Positions 1 to 12,004 are shown, counted from the stretch's first letter. The stretch is 64,000 nt of DNA from Phialocephala subalpina (GCA_900073065.1 FJOG01000006.1:1874113-1938112); one strand, 5' to 3'. Notes: generated from the sequence alone by a model not told the origin. Numbers and translations are program-made.

Positions 1-2600
1 TTTTATCGTTTTATTTCTTTTTATATTATAATCGAAATAACTTTTTTCATTTTTAAAAGTTTTAAATTATAATTTAACTTTTTAAAAGTCTTATAAAAAT
101 ACGTTTATTATAAAAAGAAAAATCCCATTAATTTTATTATATTATTATTCTTTCGTAAAAGGGTTTATAATAGCGTTCAAAAGGGTTTATATGCGATCGC
201 TTTTTTTACGCATTAATAAATCTCGTTTATACTCGCGCATTCGATTATAAACTTTTAATATTATTTTGTTTTTATTATTATTTTAAGTAAAATATTAAAA
301 TTTCGCGAAAGTATTCGTTTCGCGTTTTTAAAATAACGCGATAAAATTATATACTTAAGATTTTTAATTTGCTTAGGATATTCGAACTCCGAAAAAGCTA
401 ATAATAAAGGATTATAAGAAAGATTATTTATTTTTTATTTCCTAATTTATTTTAAAGCGTATTATTATAATATTTATTTTTAATTGATGCGAATTATACG
501 TAAAAAATTAGGCTTTAAAAACGTTTTTTATAGCGTCGAAAAAAGTTCGATATTTTGCGATATCTTTTTTTTCGTAGAATAAAAAGAGAATAATAAACTT
601 TATTTAACCTTTTTTTCGTATTTTAAGTCTAATATTAAAGTTTAAAAAAAGTTAAATATTTAATCCGAAATAAATACTTCGAAAGTAAATTAAACGAGTG
701 TTTTAAAAAGAAGATCAAAAATTAGTTTTAAATTTTAAAACGGGTTTTTAATCGAGAGGTTTTTAGAAGTTAAAGAGTTTATTTTAAGGCTTATAATATT
801 AGCTCGAATAAATCTTTTTATACTTAGAATACCGTTTTTTTTCTCGTTATTAAGAGTACTTGACGCATAAAGGCCACGAAATTCGTTAGTAGGGTTTTTC
901 GGCCTTTAATCGTATTTATCGCGAATATACTTTTTGCGAGGAGTTAATTTACTCCGTTCGAGTCCGCGCTAGCGATACGCGTTATTTTCGGCGTTGATTT
1001 AAGCCTATAGACGCTAAACCGTATCAAGGACTTAATTTAAGAGGTCTTATTATTCTTATTATCGCGCAAGAAAGCGCTAATCTATTTAATCGGCGGAAAA
1101 GTTTCGAGGCTTTTCTTAGACGCGATCGGAGCTAATTAAAAACTTAAAAAATTTATTTAGAGATTTAATTACAGTATTTCTATTTCTAACGCTAAAAGTA
1201 ATACTTGGAATAGCGCTAAATTATCGTTTATAATTTAAAGTTTAATTAGAATTTTTAGTAATTTGTTGAAGATTATTAATAGCGGTTTTTATATTATTAT
1301 TTAATATTTTAAAAGTAAGAAATTCACCGTTTCCCTTAGAGTTCTAAGAGAGTTATTAAATTTAAAAGCGAAGGACATTATTACTTATTAAAAGAAAGTT
1401 TATAGGGATTTTTTCTCCGTCGTTAATAAGGTTATTATTATTAGTAATTATAATTTCGTACGCGCTATTATCGAATTTTTAACTTTTAGGGTAAAAAGAT
1501 TAAAATATAAAGTATAAAATAAAAGGAGGCAATAATAAATCAAATTAATATTAAATTAATCTTTATTTTTTTGCCAAAGATTTAAAGGGCCCCTATATAC
1601 AGAATAATAACCTAAGAATAATAATTATATAACCCCCGTAAAACTTCTTATATTACGCGTAAATTTACGCGAGCCCTACGTAAATTATAAAGGCTGCGTA
1701 GCCTTAGATAGTAGCTATAAGCCAACCAAAGGCTGCGATAATAGGACACCTAATCCAATACGTGATAATAATAAACTAAGAATTATAACGCTAATAATTA
1801 AATATTTTCTTAATTAAATTATATTACGTTTAAAGTAATATAACTTTTAGCTCCTTTACTTACCACGCTAGCGCTATTACATTGGAATTATAGTGTGAAC
1901 TCTAGAGGTCCGCTATTTGAATAGTAATAGGTGACTTGCTTTGGCTTTAATTCCGACGATACGCTTATACTTTAAAATTACCAAGAAAATTAAAACGAAA
2001 GGATATAGCGCAAAAACACGAGAAAGAGATTAATAGAATCCCTTAATAGAGTTAGATTAAGTCGAGTAAAATAGAGAAATAATAGTCCGTAGATCGTAGG
2101 CATACTAAGATATCAAATCCTATTACTTTTGCTTACGGGATCCTAATATTTTCCGGTATATCTCAAAAAGTAATAACGCAATGCGCTCTCGATCTATAGT
2201 AACGCCGCAAATAATATGATTCGTTGCCCTTAGTAGTAATATGGCTATAGTAATGAAATGGCCCTAATCTTTCACGGACGTATAATGTTTATTATTATTA
2301 TTAGTAATTAAAGCGAAGCAAAAGGAAATAGGGGCGTAGCTCAGAGATTAAAGCTGAGAGCAAGACGAGGCAGCGGGGCTGGCATCCAATTAAAGAAGGA
2401 GCTGCGCATGAGTAAAGTGGGAAGTTTTGGAATTAGTCGAGAGATTTGATGAGGGAAGAAGGGGGGTTCTTATAGACGTCGTCAAAAGCAGCAGCTCGGT
2501 AAGCGAAGCGCCATCCCCGAAGCGGGTGCGCTAAACTCAAAGAGGCTGCGCACCTGAACGTAGTTTACAGGGGCAAGTCTCGGGTGCTAGGCGGCTGTAA
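1..2600. repeat. AT-rich RIP-degraded repeat block
   Basis: Very AT-rich sequence with almost no usable reading frames. By eye CA and TG dinucleotides are scarce while TA is abundant and CG is retained, the pattern left by repeat-induced point mutation in filamentous ascomycetes. It is probably the remains of a transposable element; I cannot name the family because no protein motif survives. The composition returns towards normal after about 2300. Confidence 0.7.
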
Positions 2601-2708
2601 GCGGGCGCTAATCTAATCGACTTCACCCCGTCGGCTTCTGAATCGAGACTCTCCATGTACCCAACGACCTATCTTCCGCAATATTCCAACCATATACAAC
2701 TTATCGAT

Positions 2709-4759
2709 GGCTGCAACTACAACTACTGGATCTGTGGTCCCTCCATGGGTGTCTGGTCTGCCTCCCGAGGTCTGGAATCTCGTGGCAGAGTTGGCAAGTT
2801 GAAAACGACCCCGCGGATGTTGACTCTTGCTAATGACTAGCACCGATATAGATACATAGTCGCGAGACTCTCCTACAACTCATTCGAACATGTCGAGCCT
2901 TCCATGCGATATTTATTCCCGCCCTCCACCGCAAACACTGCCTCAGACTAAGTCGTAAGCCTGCGAGAGACTGGCTCTCTTGGCCGATACCGAGCTTCCT
3001 ACATCATGTCAGAGACTTTGAGGTGCACCTTGATGTTTTCGAAGACGAGGGAGTTGAGTATGAAGGAAATATGAACAATTTATATGCTATTTTTGTGGCA
3101 AATCTCCTTGAAGTGATGCCGAATCTAAAGTCTTTGGTGTTCGAGCACCACTCTTCTGTACTAATGCATGCTAACCTTTTGGTTAGGTGGACTGATAGCT
3201 CGTACCAGGATGGATTTACTCCAACCTTGATTCTTCGGAATACTCAACTCCTGAACAGACTGAGGGATACGGGAGCCCTCAAAAATCTTTCAATACAGTT
3301 TGCAAGTCAGTATACTGCCGATGGCTTTGGCTCCGATAAACTCTGGACCCAGTTTCACGGTTTTCATAACTTGACTTCACTCGAATTATACCACTTCTAC
3401 TGTGAAGAGGACAAGCTTGTGAAGGAGATATCTCGAATTTTGTGTCACAACCCGCGGCTGCAGAAACTTGGTCTTGGGATAGCCCACGATGCCGACTGTG
3501 ATGGGAATCCAGAGATGATAATAACCAACGACAATTACGATTTCCTCGAGAAACTATGCGAACGATATGCTTCTCGTCAAGGCACAGTTCCATTGAGCTT
3601 GCATACCTTGAGACTGGGTCACGGCATGTTCCTCAACCACAAGAAATCCGGCACTACTGAAAATTGGCTCAAGAAGCTTGTCAAGCTGGACGAGATCCGC
3701 ACTCTCCACATCTTCAACAGCATACTGCTGGACATGGAGGAGGATGAGCCAGCAGAGACCGTGATTGATTGGTCCCTCTTTGAAGATTGCAAGTCGATCC
3801 GCCAGCTTTCGGTGTCAAGAATTTCATCTGATGTGATCGAATGGCTCCGAGGCGGTGGGAAAACTGTCGAGGAGCTCCTCATTGCTGACCACTACGACAT
3901 GTATGACAATGAAGGAATGGACAGATTCAATATTTTGAATTTGCCTCATTTATCGATGCTCTATGTCCGAGAAATCTGGGTCGATAAGAGAACCGAGGAC
4001 GATGACTGGGATGATACAGATTCAGATGCGTCAGACCCTGAGGAGGTGGAGGAAGCTGACACAATGGACCTCGATGCTTCCGAACTCGAATCCCCGAGGA
4101 TGGATCCTAGTGTAATGACTGTCCTCGATCGGCTTCCTGATGGCGGAGTGCATCTGACACGTCTGGCACTATGCATCACATTCGAGGACCAATGGGTAAG
4201 AAAGACCCTACCTTCTTGAACTTCAAGCTGATCATGATAGACATTGTTCGCTACCCACTTACCAAAGCTAAAGCATCTGACATATCTGAGGCTCGATAGC
4301 AAAAGTGCCCACGGTGGCCGCTTTCCACCCATGCAGGCGTCAATCTGGTCCGGTATCAACAGATATATTGAAATTGCCATGCGGTACGTCCAACTTGCAA
4401 GATATTTGTGCTCCTCGCTACAATTTGCACGAGTCGGAGAGTGGGCATGGCAGATCACCGTTCCGCTTGGAGTAGATCTGGCTGATGCAGGCTCCGATAT
4501 TTACGACTTGATAAAGCTTCGTCGCTTAGACTTCGATGAAATGATGTCGATCGAACTTTTCTCAATACACACTTTTACGTGCCAATCTGGCTTGCTTGGG
4601 AAGGAGACATGGCATGAGGAGATGTCGGAAGAAGAAAGTCATCGGATGGACTTGCAGATGGAGGAAATCGATGCAGCGATGAGAGAGGGACGGCCTGTCA
4701 GGAGACTCTTCACCAGCATTGGAGAGGGTCCTGACATACACATCCCAGACTTTCTATAG
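2709..4759 (+). CDS. F-box/LRR-like protein, tandem paralogue 1
   Basis: Three exons: 2709-2793, 2852-4195, 4241-4759. Exon 1 ends in an F-box-like start (LPPEVWNLVAEL). Exon 2 continues with the second half of the F-box (LLQLIRTCRAFHAIF) and then leucine-rich segments with repeated L-x2-L-x-L spacing (NLTSLELYHF, LHTLRLGHGMF, IRQLSVSRIS). An acidic Asp/Glu/Ser insert lies near 3990-4100, followed by the last LRR and a charged tail. The start and splice sites were chosen by alignment with the two downstream paralogues. Intron 1 has a GC donor (GCAAGT); intron 2 is an ordinary GT-AG intron of 45 nt. The middle intron of the paralogues (their AG/A or CA/G junction) appears to be kept as coding sequence here (3137-3186). 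F-box/LRR proteins usually recruit substrates to SCF ubiquitin ligases; the actual substrate is unknown. Confidence 0.75.
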
Positions 4760-4808
4760 AACGAGAGAATGAAAATATAGGTCTGTAAACCGAGTTCTGT
4801 CTCGATAG

Positions 4809-4964
4809 TTTGCGAACCAAGCAGGCTTGCTTGGATATGCCGAGGAAGGCGTATCAGACGAAGAGCGCCAATGGATGAAGTATAAGGAAGAGGGAATTGC
4901 AGACGTCGGATTGGGAAGAATGCGTATTGGGGATTTTATAGAAGGAGCATTCCATGCATTTTAG
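4809..4964 (+). pseudogene. C-terminal fragment of a fourth F-box/LRR paralogue
   Basis: An open frame of 51 codons ending in TAG begins FANQAGLLGYAEEG and continues VSDEERQWM. It aligns with the C-terminal exon of the gene just upstream (FTCQSGLLGKE, SEEESHRMD) and of the second paralogue (FVEESGLLGTQ, PDEERERLD). No F-box or LRR part precedes it, so it looks like a truncated duplicate left by tandem duplication. It has no start codon of its own. Confidence 0.6.
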
Positions 4965-5336
4965 AAGACATCGGGTCTGAGACGCCATTCTTTTAGATTT
5001 AGCTTTTGGAAAATTGCAAATGAATGACCACACGTTCCTGCAATATATAGCTCAACGTATAGCACGAGACTCCATTTATACCTGCCTGTGCGATGAAGAA
5101 ATCTCCAGCTTTGAATCAGTAATTAAAACTGCATCAAAGTTGCCCAATTCAGGGCACACTACCGAACCTTAGCGCCTTCCGCTCCTGAATCCCAAGCCCT
5201 GCGCAGTGACATTAGCCCTTCTTACTAACCTTGTAATGTCGATCACGCGTTGAGCGCGTCTCCCATCTCAATGTTCCCCAAATAAACAATTCAACAACCA
5301 TCAATCACCAACACCGCGTCGAACTATAAACTCGAG
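4965..5336. other. intergenic, promoter side of paralogue 2
   Basis: No convincing coding sequence. The stretch just before 5337 is A/C-rich (CAACAACCATCAATCACCAA) as is common upstream of fungal start codons. Otherwise I see nothing specific. Confidence 0.4.
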
Positions 5337-7569
5337 ATGTCTAGATCTGCGATTACTGAGAGGTCTGGGGTGGATTGGCTGTCTAGTCTGCCGCCTGAGA
5401 TATGGACGCTGGTAGCTGAAGAGGTACGTGCAATTGGGAGGGGTTCGAATGGACGAAAATCTGACTGTGGTGATGTAGATACGTGGTCCGCAGACCTTGA
5501 TGAGCTTGATACAAGTCTGCCATGCATTTTATGATACCTTTAAGCCCTTTCTACATCAGCGACATGCTCTACGATTGAGTCGAAGAACGCCAGCGGACTG
5601 GCTGGACCGCCCATTGCCCAATGGCTTAGCACACATTAAGGCCTTCGAGGTTATACTGCATAATTTCGAGGATGAGAGAATTCTCTACGAAGAACATATG
5701 AATACTGGCTACGCCAAGTATGTGGCAAAGTTGTTGAAGGAAATACCAAACCTTCGATCTTTCAGGTAGCGATACCTCCCCACCACTTGCAATTCAACTA
5801 AATAAAATATATTACAGATGGAAGGACTCCACATACGAAGATGGATATGGCCCATCTTTAATTCTCCAGGACGAAGAATTACTGGCAACGTTGAAACGCT
5901 ATACATCCCTCACTACTTTGTCGCTTCAGTTTTCCAGTCAATACGTAGTCAACTACGACCAAGACTTCGCAGCCAATTGTTGGACTCAATTAGAAGGATA
6001 TCGACACCTGACATCCCTTGAGCTTTACGACGTCTATTACAGAAGCACCAGCAAGCTTGTTGGAGAAATTGCCAACCTTTTGAACGATAATCCAGGATTG
6101 CGAATGCTAGGTCTCGGTTTGGCTTGCGATGGTGATTGTGGAGGAGTCCCAGAAGCACTCGTCATTCCTGATGAGATCAAATTTCTAGAGAAACTTTGCA
6201 TACGATACGGCTCTATGAAAACCTCTTCTCCGTTGTGCCTTCACACCTTGAGACTCGGCCACGGCATGTTCTTGTCCCCATCGGAGGCTCCTGGCAACAG
6301 CAACTACCTTTCCAAACTTATTAATGGTGACACGTTGGCAACTCTCCATATTTTCAATGGATATGTTACCGAAGAGAGGGATGGGGATTTCGAAGAAACC
6401 GAGATTGAATGGAGCCTTTTCGCTAGCTGCCATTCGGTTCGTCAACTTTCCGTGTCCAGATTCACCAGAGATGTCAGAGACTGGCTCAATAGTGGTGGCA
6501 ACTCGGTCGAGGAGTTCATTGTCACAGATCATTACGCCGTGTGGGAACGAGACTTAGATCGCTTTGCAACTCTGAAGCTGCCTCGATTGTCAATGTTATT
6601 CGTACGGGAAAGAACAGTTGGAACAGACCTTGAAAGAACACAATTTGATGACTGGATAGACATGGAATCCGAGATAGACATGGAATCCGAGATAGACATG
6701 GAATCCGAGCTAGACATGGATTCCGAGATAGAATCCGAGGCCACCGAGTCGGATATGGATGATGGAGTCATCGACCTAAGACACCCGGTGACCGTCGAAT
6801 CCGGTTCGGATCGACCATTGGGTTCAGAAGCCGAGTCGGGACAGTCCGAAATGGAAACAAGAGTAGCGCCTGATCTCCCAGGATCTCCCAGTCAAGGCAT
6901 CTCCAGCTCGCTGGCAACTACAGACGAAGCTGCGCCTACCATTCTTAGTCGGCTGTGCGGTGGTGGATCGCAGCTCAAAAGACTGGCGTTATGCTTAGAC
7001 TTCGAAGATCAATGGGTTCGTTTGATTCTGTCGACCTTTTGGATATCAACTTACTGTCTTAGACTTTGTTCTCCGCCCAGCTGAAGAAGCTGTCACATCT
7101 CACCCAACTTCGAATGGACTCAAAAAGCGCTCATTGCGGCAACTTCCTGAGGAAGGAATCGTCATTATGGCCAGGCGTCACCAAACCGAGAGAGATGGCT
7201 ATGCGATACGCCCAGTTGGCAAAGTCGTTCTGTCCTTCGTTGCAGTATATAAGCGTAAGCGAATGGGTGTGGCATGTCACTCTTCCTCCAGGGGCCATCT
7301 TGCAAGCAGACACGGACATTTATAGCATCATTCAGCTTCGGCGGCTAGAATATGAAGAGGTTATAGCCATAGAGCTATTTGCACCTCACACTTTCGTCGA
7401 AGAGTCTGGATTACTTGGGACACAAGAACACTGCAGGGAGCTGCCCGACGAGGAACGCGAACGCCTGGATCTCATGATGAGGGAGGTTCGGGAGGCTATC
7501 AGTGAAGGACGGCCTATACGGAGACTGGATGGATCGGGACCTGATATTCCTCTTGAGCAAATCATGTAA
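5337..7569 (+). CDS. F-box/LRR-like protein, tandem paralogue 2
   Basis: Four exons: 5337-5423, 5479-5765, 5818-7015, 7063-7569, with introns of 55, 52 and 47 nt that keep the frame. The product is about 690 residues. It has the same architecture as its upstream neighbour: F-box start (SLPPEIWTLVAEE), F-box second half (MSLIQVCHAFYDTF), LRR-like segments (HLTSLELYDVYY, LHTLRLGHGMF, VRQLSVSRFT), an acidic insert, a last LRR (HLTQLRMDSKS) and a charged tail. The acidic insert is built on an in-frame minisatellite with the unit IDMESE repeated about four times (roughly 6656-6740). This is the only fully intact member of the three by my reading. It probably acts as a substrate adaptor in ubiquitination, but that is inference from the F-box. 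Confidence 0.8.
6656..6740 (+). repeat. in-frame 18-bp tandem repeat in the acidic insert
   Basis: The unit GACATGGAATCCGAGATA (DMESEI) is repeated about four times with small changes (one unit reads CTAGACATGGATTCC). Every unit is a multiple of three, so copy-number change would lengthen or shorten the acidic linker without breaking the frame. Confidence 0.85.
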
Positions 7570-7689
7570 GATCATGTACGCCATGCTATCTTTCAGACTA
7601 CAGGGAACAAGTGCAATTCCGCTGAACGAGCACTGCCCTGGCATCACATATATTTCTATGACCCTTGTCTTCATCCTTGGGCTCATCAA

Positions 7690-8170
7690 TCATACAATTG
7701 AGTCCTCCTCAAGGCCGTATATCCTAATCTCTGTCACGAACGCAATATGTCCCACCCCGGAATCTCCCTTCACATCCCCAATCCTCACAATCACTTTCTC
7801 TATCGTCCTCGCTCTCTCCAGCCCAGTCAACCTCGAAGCAAGATTCACACCACAATACTCATTGTGTCTCGTATTCGAAGACACATACCCCAGGATATCA
7901 TCGCGAGCGTCAAGCTCTTAAGCAGGATCGTCGCTACGGCTGCTATCAGAAGCAAGATTGAGATCAGGAGGGGTAAGGCTGCGAACGCCTTGTTGCAAAC
8001 ACATTGCTGCCTGTCTTCTTGCATTAGGGTGACGACCGTGGTGTTGAATGACATTCACGCCCTTGTCATATCCGGGTCCATACTCCACAGGGCTGCAGAT
8101 GCGCTCCATGTCCATTGATAGGAGCGAGTGTTCCACACTCGGGCCCGACTCTGTCCAGCTTTCCGCCAAG
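7690..8170 (-). pseudogene. C-terminal remnant of a fungal multi-pass membrane protein
   Basis: On the minus strand a hydrophobic segment (LPLLISILLLIAAVATILL, about 7930-7980) is followed in a different frame by DDILGYVSSNTRHN and a tail with ERARTIEKVIVRIGDV and VGHIAF. That order (last transmembrane helix, GYVSS..TR motif, R-x-G-D-V tail) is typical of the C-terminus of large fungal membrane proteins of unknown function. The frame changes right after the helix and no N-terminal part is visible upstream, so I read it as a decayed fragment. An intron at the frame change is not excluded. Confidence 0.4.
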
Positions 8171-8230
8171 GCTATTATCTCAAGTGGAGTAGCTGTAGCT
8201 TTGACCGAATCACCAAGCTTTCAACTGTGA

Positions 8231-9086
8231 GGCTTGTCTTTTGCTTTGTCTAGATCTTGGTGACGAATCAGTGTCGAGAGAATGAATCTCTCTCGTGAAG
8301 CCAGGAAGTCAGCTCCTCAAGCCGTGAATCGATCTCAAATTAGAAATTCATCCAACCATTCAGAAGCCTCTGTTTTTGCTAAAGTGGTCAACTTGACCCC
8401 TCGCACGAGTAGATTATACTCTTATTAGGATAGCTGCCACATCTCTATATCTCCACCCATATTTTCGGTGCTTAGGGTGACTAACTTCGCCTCAATAACG
8501 ATGCTTTCGAGAATCTCTTCAAAGCAAGTTTAGCTTGTGTAAGTGATATGAGTGTGATGAGGAAGGAGGATGATGCCATTAATGCTCGAATGCGGAAGGT
8601 CGTCGACGCCGTTCGGAAAATGATAACCCGCCATGAAAATGAATAATAACGGCTTGGACATGATTTTGGAACACTAGTAAAGTCTCCTCGAAACGCAGTA
8701 AGTAAATGCAGTAAGTAGATTCAATTCTCCAGACAATAAAGTGCCTGGGATGCTGATCATGATTTGGGATGTCTTTCCTCACACAACGGACGGCACCGCA
8801 ATAAGTCGATATTTGAGTTTTCGAGAAGTAATTGAGAAGGTCTGAACTTAAACACAATTTCCTTCTCTTTTTATCCGACCTCGTAATGTTGAGGTTTGAA
8901 TATTGCCAGATTGTTTTCTGGTATTTGTGTAGGCTCCTTCGGCCTGTTGCTAAACGCGCAGAAGTGACTTAACGCCCTCGGTTGGGCACGTGCTAGCGTG
9001 TCGAGCGATGTTAATTCACGTGTAGGCGCGTCTCTCCAAACAATTGCGACATCACTCATGACATCACGAACAGTCAAGATTTCGCA
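8231..9086. other. intergenic region
   Basis: About 850 nt with no reading frame I can support on either strand and no recognisable repeat. It presumably contains the promoter of the third paralogue. Confidence 0.35.
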
Positions 9087-11286
9087 ATGCCTCCAGCGCA
9101 GGACTCAGACCTTTCTGGAATCTCAGCGACGACGACATCAAAAGACACCACTAACAGTGAAGACTCCGTAATGCCTGCAGCGCAAGTGTTCATCGTTGAT
9201 CTCCCTCAACCTGCGGTCACAAATTCCAAGGATAGTACCGACAGTATTGACTTCGTAATACCTCAAGCGCGACACTCTGAGAACTCCAGCGTGGCGTGGC
9301 TTGCAGATCTTCCTGCAGAGATATGGACTCTGGTTGCTGAACAGGTATGAGCATCAATTTCCATTCAATTGCGCACCAAACTAATACACCCCTTCATCAA
9401 GATCCATAGCCCCCGCACGTTCCTACAGCTCATAAAAGTCTGCCATACCTTCCACGATATCTTTCTACCCTTCCTACATCCGCGAAACTGTTTGCGACTG
9501 GGTCGAGATGATGATGGGAGCCGAAGTGGCTTGCGGAACCTTTGCCAAACCGCCTCGCACATGCCAAACACTTCGAGGTCACCTTGTACGATTTCGACGA
9601 GTCGGGAAGCTCATACAAGTCCGGTACGCACAATGGTTATGCCGTACTGGTGACAGATATCGTAAAGCGAATGCCCAATATGCACTCTTTCCAGTATAGA
9701 TCCTCCCTTATTCCGTGCATTCCTTCGAACTAAGTGTTTGAACTAGGTGGATCGACGAAGCATACGAAGAACCTTTCCTGACGTCCCTCATTATCAATAA
9801 CGAAGGGCTTTTGACCGCACTGAAAGATCACCTGATGCTAAGAAACCTGTCAATCATGTTCATGACTGAGCCTGTGGTCGGATCTCAAACATGCTGGACG
9901 GACCTAAACGGCTTTCGAAACTTGACCTCCCTGGAGCTCTATCACTTTTGCGGAGATGAACGGAGACTGGTTCAAGATATCGCCAACCTACTTCACAACA
10001 ACCAAGGCTTGCGCAAACTAGGACTTGCTATGGCTTGCGGCGCAGACCCCGTAGGATGGCTCATAGAGGTTGTTGTTTCGCCCGAGAAGCAGCAGAAGCA
10101 GCATTTCCTGGAGAAACTTTGTATAGAATATGCTACTGTTACTCCAAGAGACACTGCACCTCTTAATCTAAACACCCTGAGACTCGGCCATGGGATATTT
10201 GTTGACCGTCCCACGTCCTCCGAGTCCGCCGGATACCTAGCAAAATTGGTCAAGATTGACCAATTAACTACCCTCCGTCTGTTCAACGGCCACACGATTC
10301 AAGATTTTGATGATACAGATCTCAAAGAGATTGAAGTCGACTGGAACCTCTTCAATCCATCTAAGTCACTCCGTCAGCTTTCGGTCACACGACTGAGTCG
10401 AAAGTGCAGAGATTGGATCAATAATAGTGGCATGGCTATTGAAGAGTTACTTGTCACAGACAACTATGGTGGAAGGGAGGATATAGACTTATTGTTTTTT
10501 GACTCCTTGAGATTGCCCAAGCTGTCAATGATCGCTGTGTGGGAGTACTCGACTAACAATCGCCTCGTGATAAACGGCGATGGGGCTCATGGACAGTCAG
10601 ATTCAGATTCACACATGTCAGAAACGGATTCAGAGGCTGTGAACTCAGACTTCCACTTGGAATCTGATCAAGAGTGCACAATCGAGGAACGTGAGGCAGA
10701 CCAATCGGACTCCGAGCAAGATTCTGGCTCGAAATCCGACCCAAGCTCGGATCCTTCGGAGAAAGCTAACATTCTTGATCGATTGTATGATGGCGGGAGG
10801 CAACTCACACGACTTTCCTTGTGTTTACACCCTGAAGCATGGGTCAGTATCCTACATACCTTATCGCGTCGTGAAAAACTAATGTGTTGTTTAGTCTTTA
10901 TTTGCTATCACCTGCCAAAGCTGAAGCATCTCAGGCAACTCCGAATCTCGAGTCAAGCGGCCCATGAAGGCTTGGTGTTCCCATCAGAGACAACCTTATG
11001 GCCGGGCGTGACCAAGCGTTCCAAAATTGCACACCGGTACGCTCAGCTAGCTAAATCATTGTGTCCTTCCTTGCAGTTAATTCGCGTGGATAAATGGGCC
11101 TGGGAAGTCACTAGTTCCCAAGGCATTGAGACCCCTGGTGCCGACATATATCGTTTGATCAAGCTTCGCAGCTTAGAGTTTGAGGAGATGCTGGCTATCG
11201 ACCAATTTGGATGTAGCCGCTTCGTAGATGATTCAGGCTTGCCTAGACCAGAAACGATTCATATGGTGAGGGCTGAAGAGGACTGA
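9087..11286 (+). pseudogene. F-box/LRR-like paralogue 3, probably disabled
   Basis: The exon structure follows the paralogues: 9087-9344, 9402-9693, 9747-10842 or 10846, 10895-11286. Exon 1 carries an extended N-terminus (about 65 residues more than paralogue 2) before LPAEIWTLVAEQ. Exon 2 starts in frame (FLQLIKVCHTFHDIF) but the match to PLPN.LAH.K.FEV continues in another frame, so there is a one-base shift near 9505-9515. The last intron can be spliced in frame only with a GTATCC donor at 10847 rather than the expected GTCAGT at 10843, because exon 4 is one base shorter than in the paralogues. The protein ends about 40 residues early (VRAEED). The acidic insert is present (SDSDS, SDSEQDSGSKSD). 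It could be a sequencing error at one position, but three separate departures favour a decaying gene. Confidence 0.6.
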
Positions 11287-11930
11287 AGAGGACGAGTAGA
11301 GAAGGTCATCACAGAAGTTAGCCGAAGACAGACTTTGATTCCTGCTAGAGTAATTTTGTACATGCTCTCTTGCTGAATGTTAAAGTTTTGTGTGAGAGAG
11401 TTGTTGCTCAATTCAAGTCCAAGCTCCCCAGTACCTTGACATCCTCACAATCGATGCCAAGCATTGTTCAACTTTTTAGCATCGAATTGAAATACAAAGC
11501 CCATGCCCTCTTGCAAACATGTTGAATGGATACCTGCACGTGAATTCTCTTCATTGTTCATCCTCCTTTATTGCCTTTAACCCTCAGATTGGGGATTCAG
11601 ACTGAGAATATCGCTGCCGAAGGCGTTCCCGCACCACCGATTGGATTGCCTTGAATCCTAGGCTTAAGATTCTTACCTGAATGTAGTTAACGCATCACGT
11701 GCAAAATTGTCTCATCTTGAAATATTTTTTCCTCGTAGAATACCTTTCCCTAAACAAGTTTAGGTTAAAGGCTTTCGGCTTTATCTCCAACTTGCTTGGG
11801 CTCGCTTGTTCGGCTCGTTCCGCCCCTGACCGACCCTTGTCCGGCACTTTGCACTCCATTTTTGAAACTTTGGTATATAGATTTGAACAAGAACAGTCCG
11901 AGCCAATCAAATTCAAAAGATGTTGATACA
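11287..11930. other. intergenic region
   Basis: No gene supported. Overlapping short open frames on both strands at 11695-11931 have no recognisable domains and mirror each other, so I treat them as chance. Confidence 0.35.
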
Positions 11931-12004
11931 TCTTCTGTGGCGCAATTGGCTAGCGCGTTCGACTGTTAATCGAGAGGTTGGAGGTTCGAGCCCTCCCAGA
12001 AGAG
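11931..12004 (+). tRNA. tRNA-Asn (anticodon GTT)
   Basis: A full cloverleaf can be drawn. The acceptor stem is TCTTCTG with CAGAAGA and discriminator G. The D-arm is GCGC..GCGC around AATTGGCTA. The anticodon stem TTCGA/TCGAG encloses loop CTGTTAA with anticodon GTT at 11965-11967. The T-arm is GGAGG-TTCGAGC-CCTCC. There is no intron. A T-run (TTTTT at about 12007-12011) follows directly and would serve as the RNA polymerase III terminator. The A and B boxes are the internal promoter. Confidence 0.92.

Noticed and set aside
2331..2420. tRNA-like look of GGGGCGTAGCTCAGAG
   Set aside because: No complete cloverleaf could be drawn; no matching acceptor stem or T-arm.
2613..2843. Minus-strand open frame opposite exon 1 of the first F-box/LRR gene
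   Set aside because: Mirror frame of a real exon, no domain.
7131..7325. Overlapping plus and minus open frames over the last exon of paralogue 2
   Set aside because: Shadows of the exon; no independent support.
11695..11931. Paired open frames on both strands upstream of tRNA-Asn
   Set aside because: They mirror each other, have no recognisable domain and lie in low-complexity sequence.
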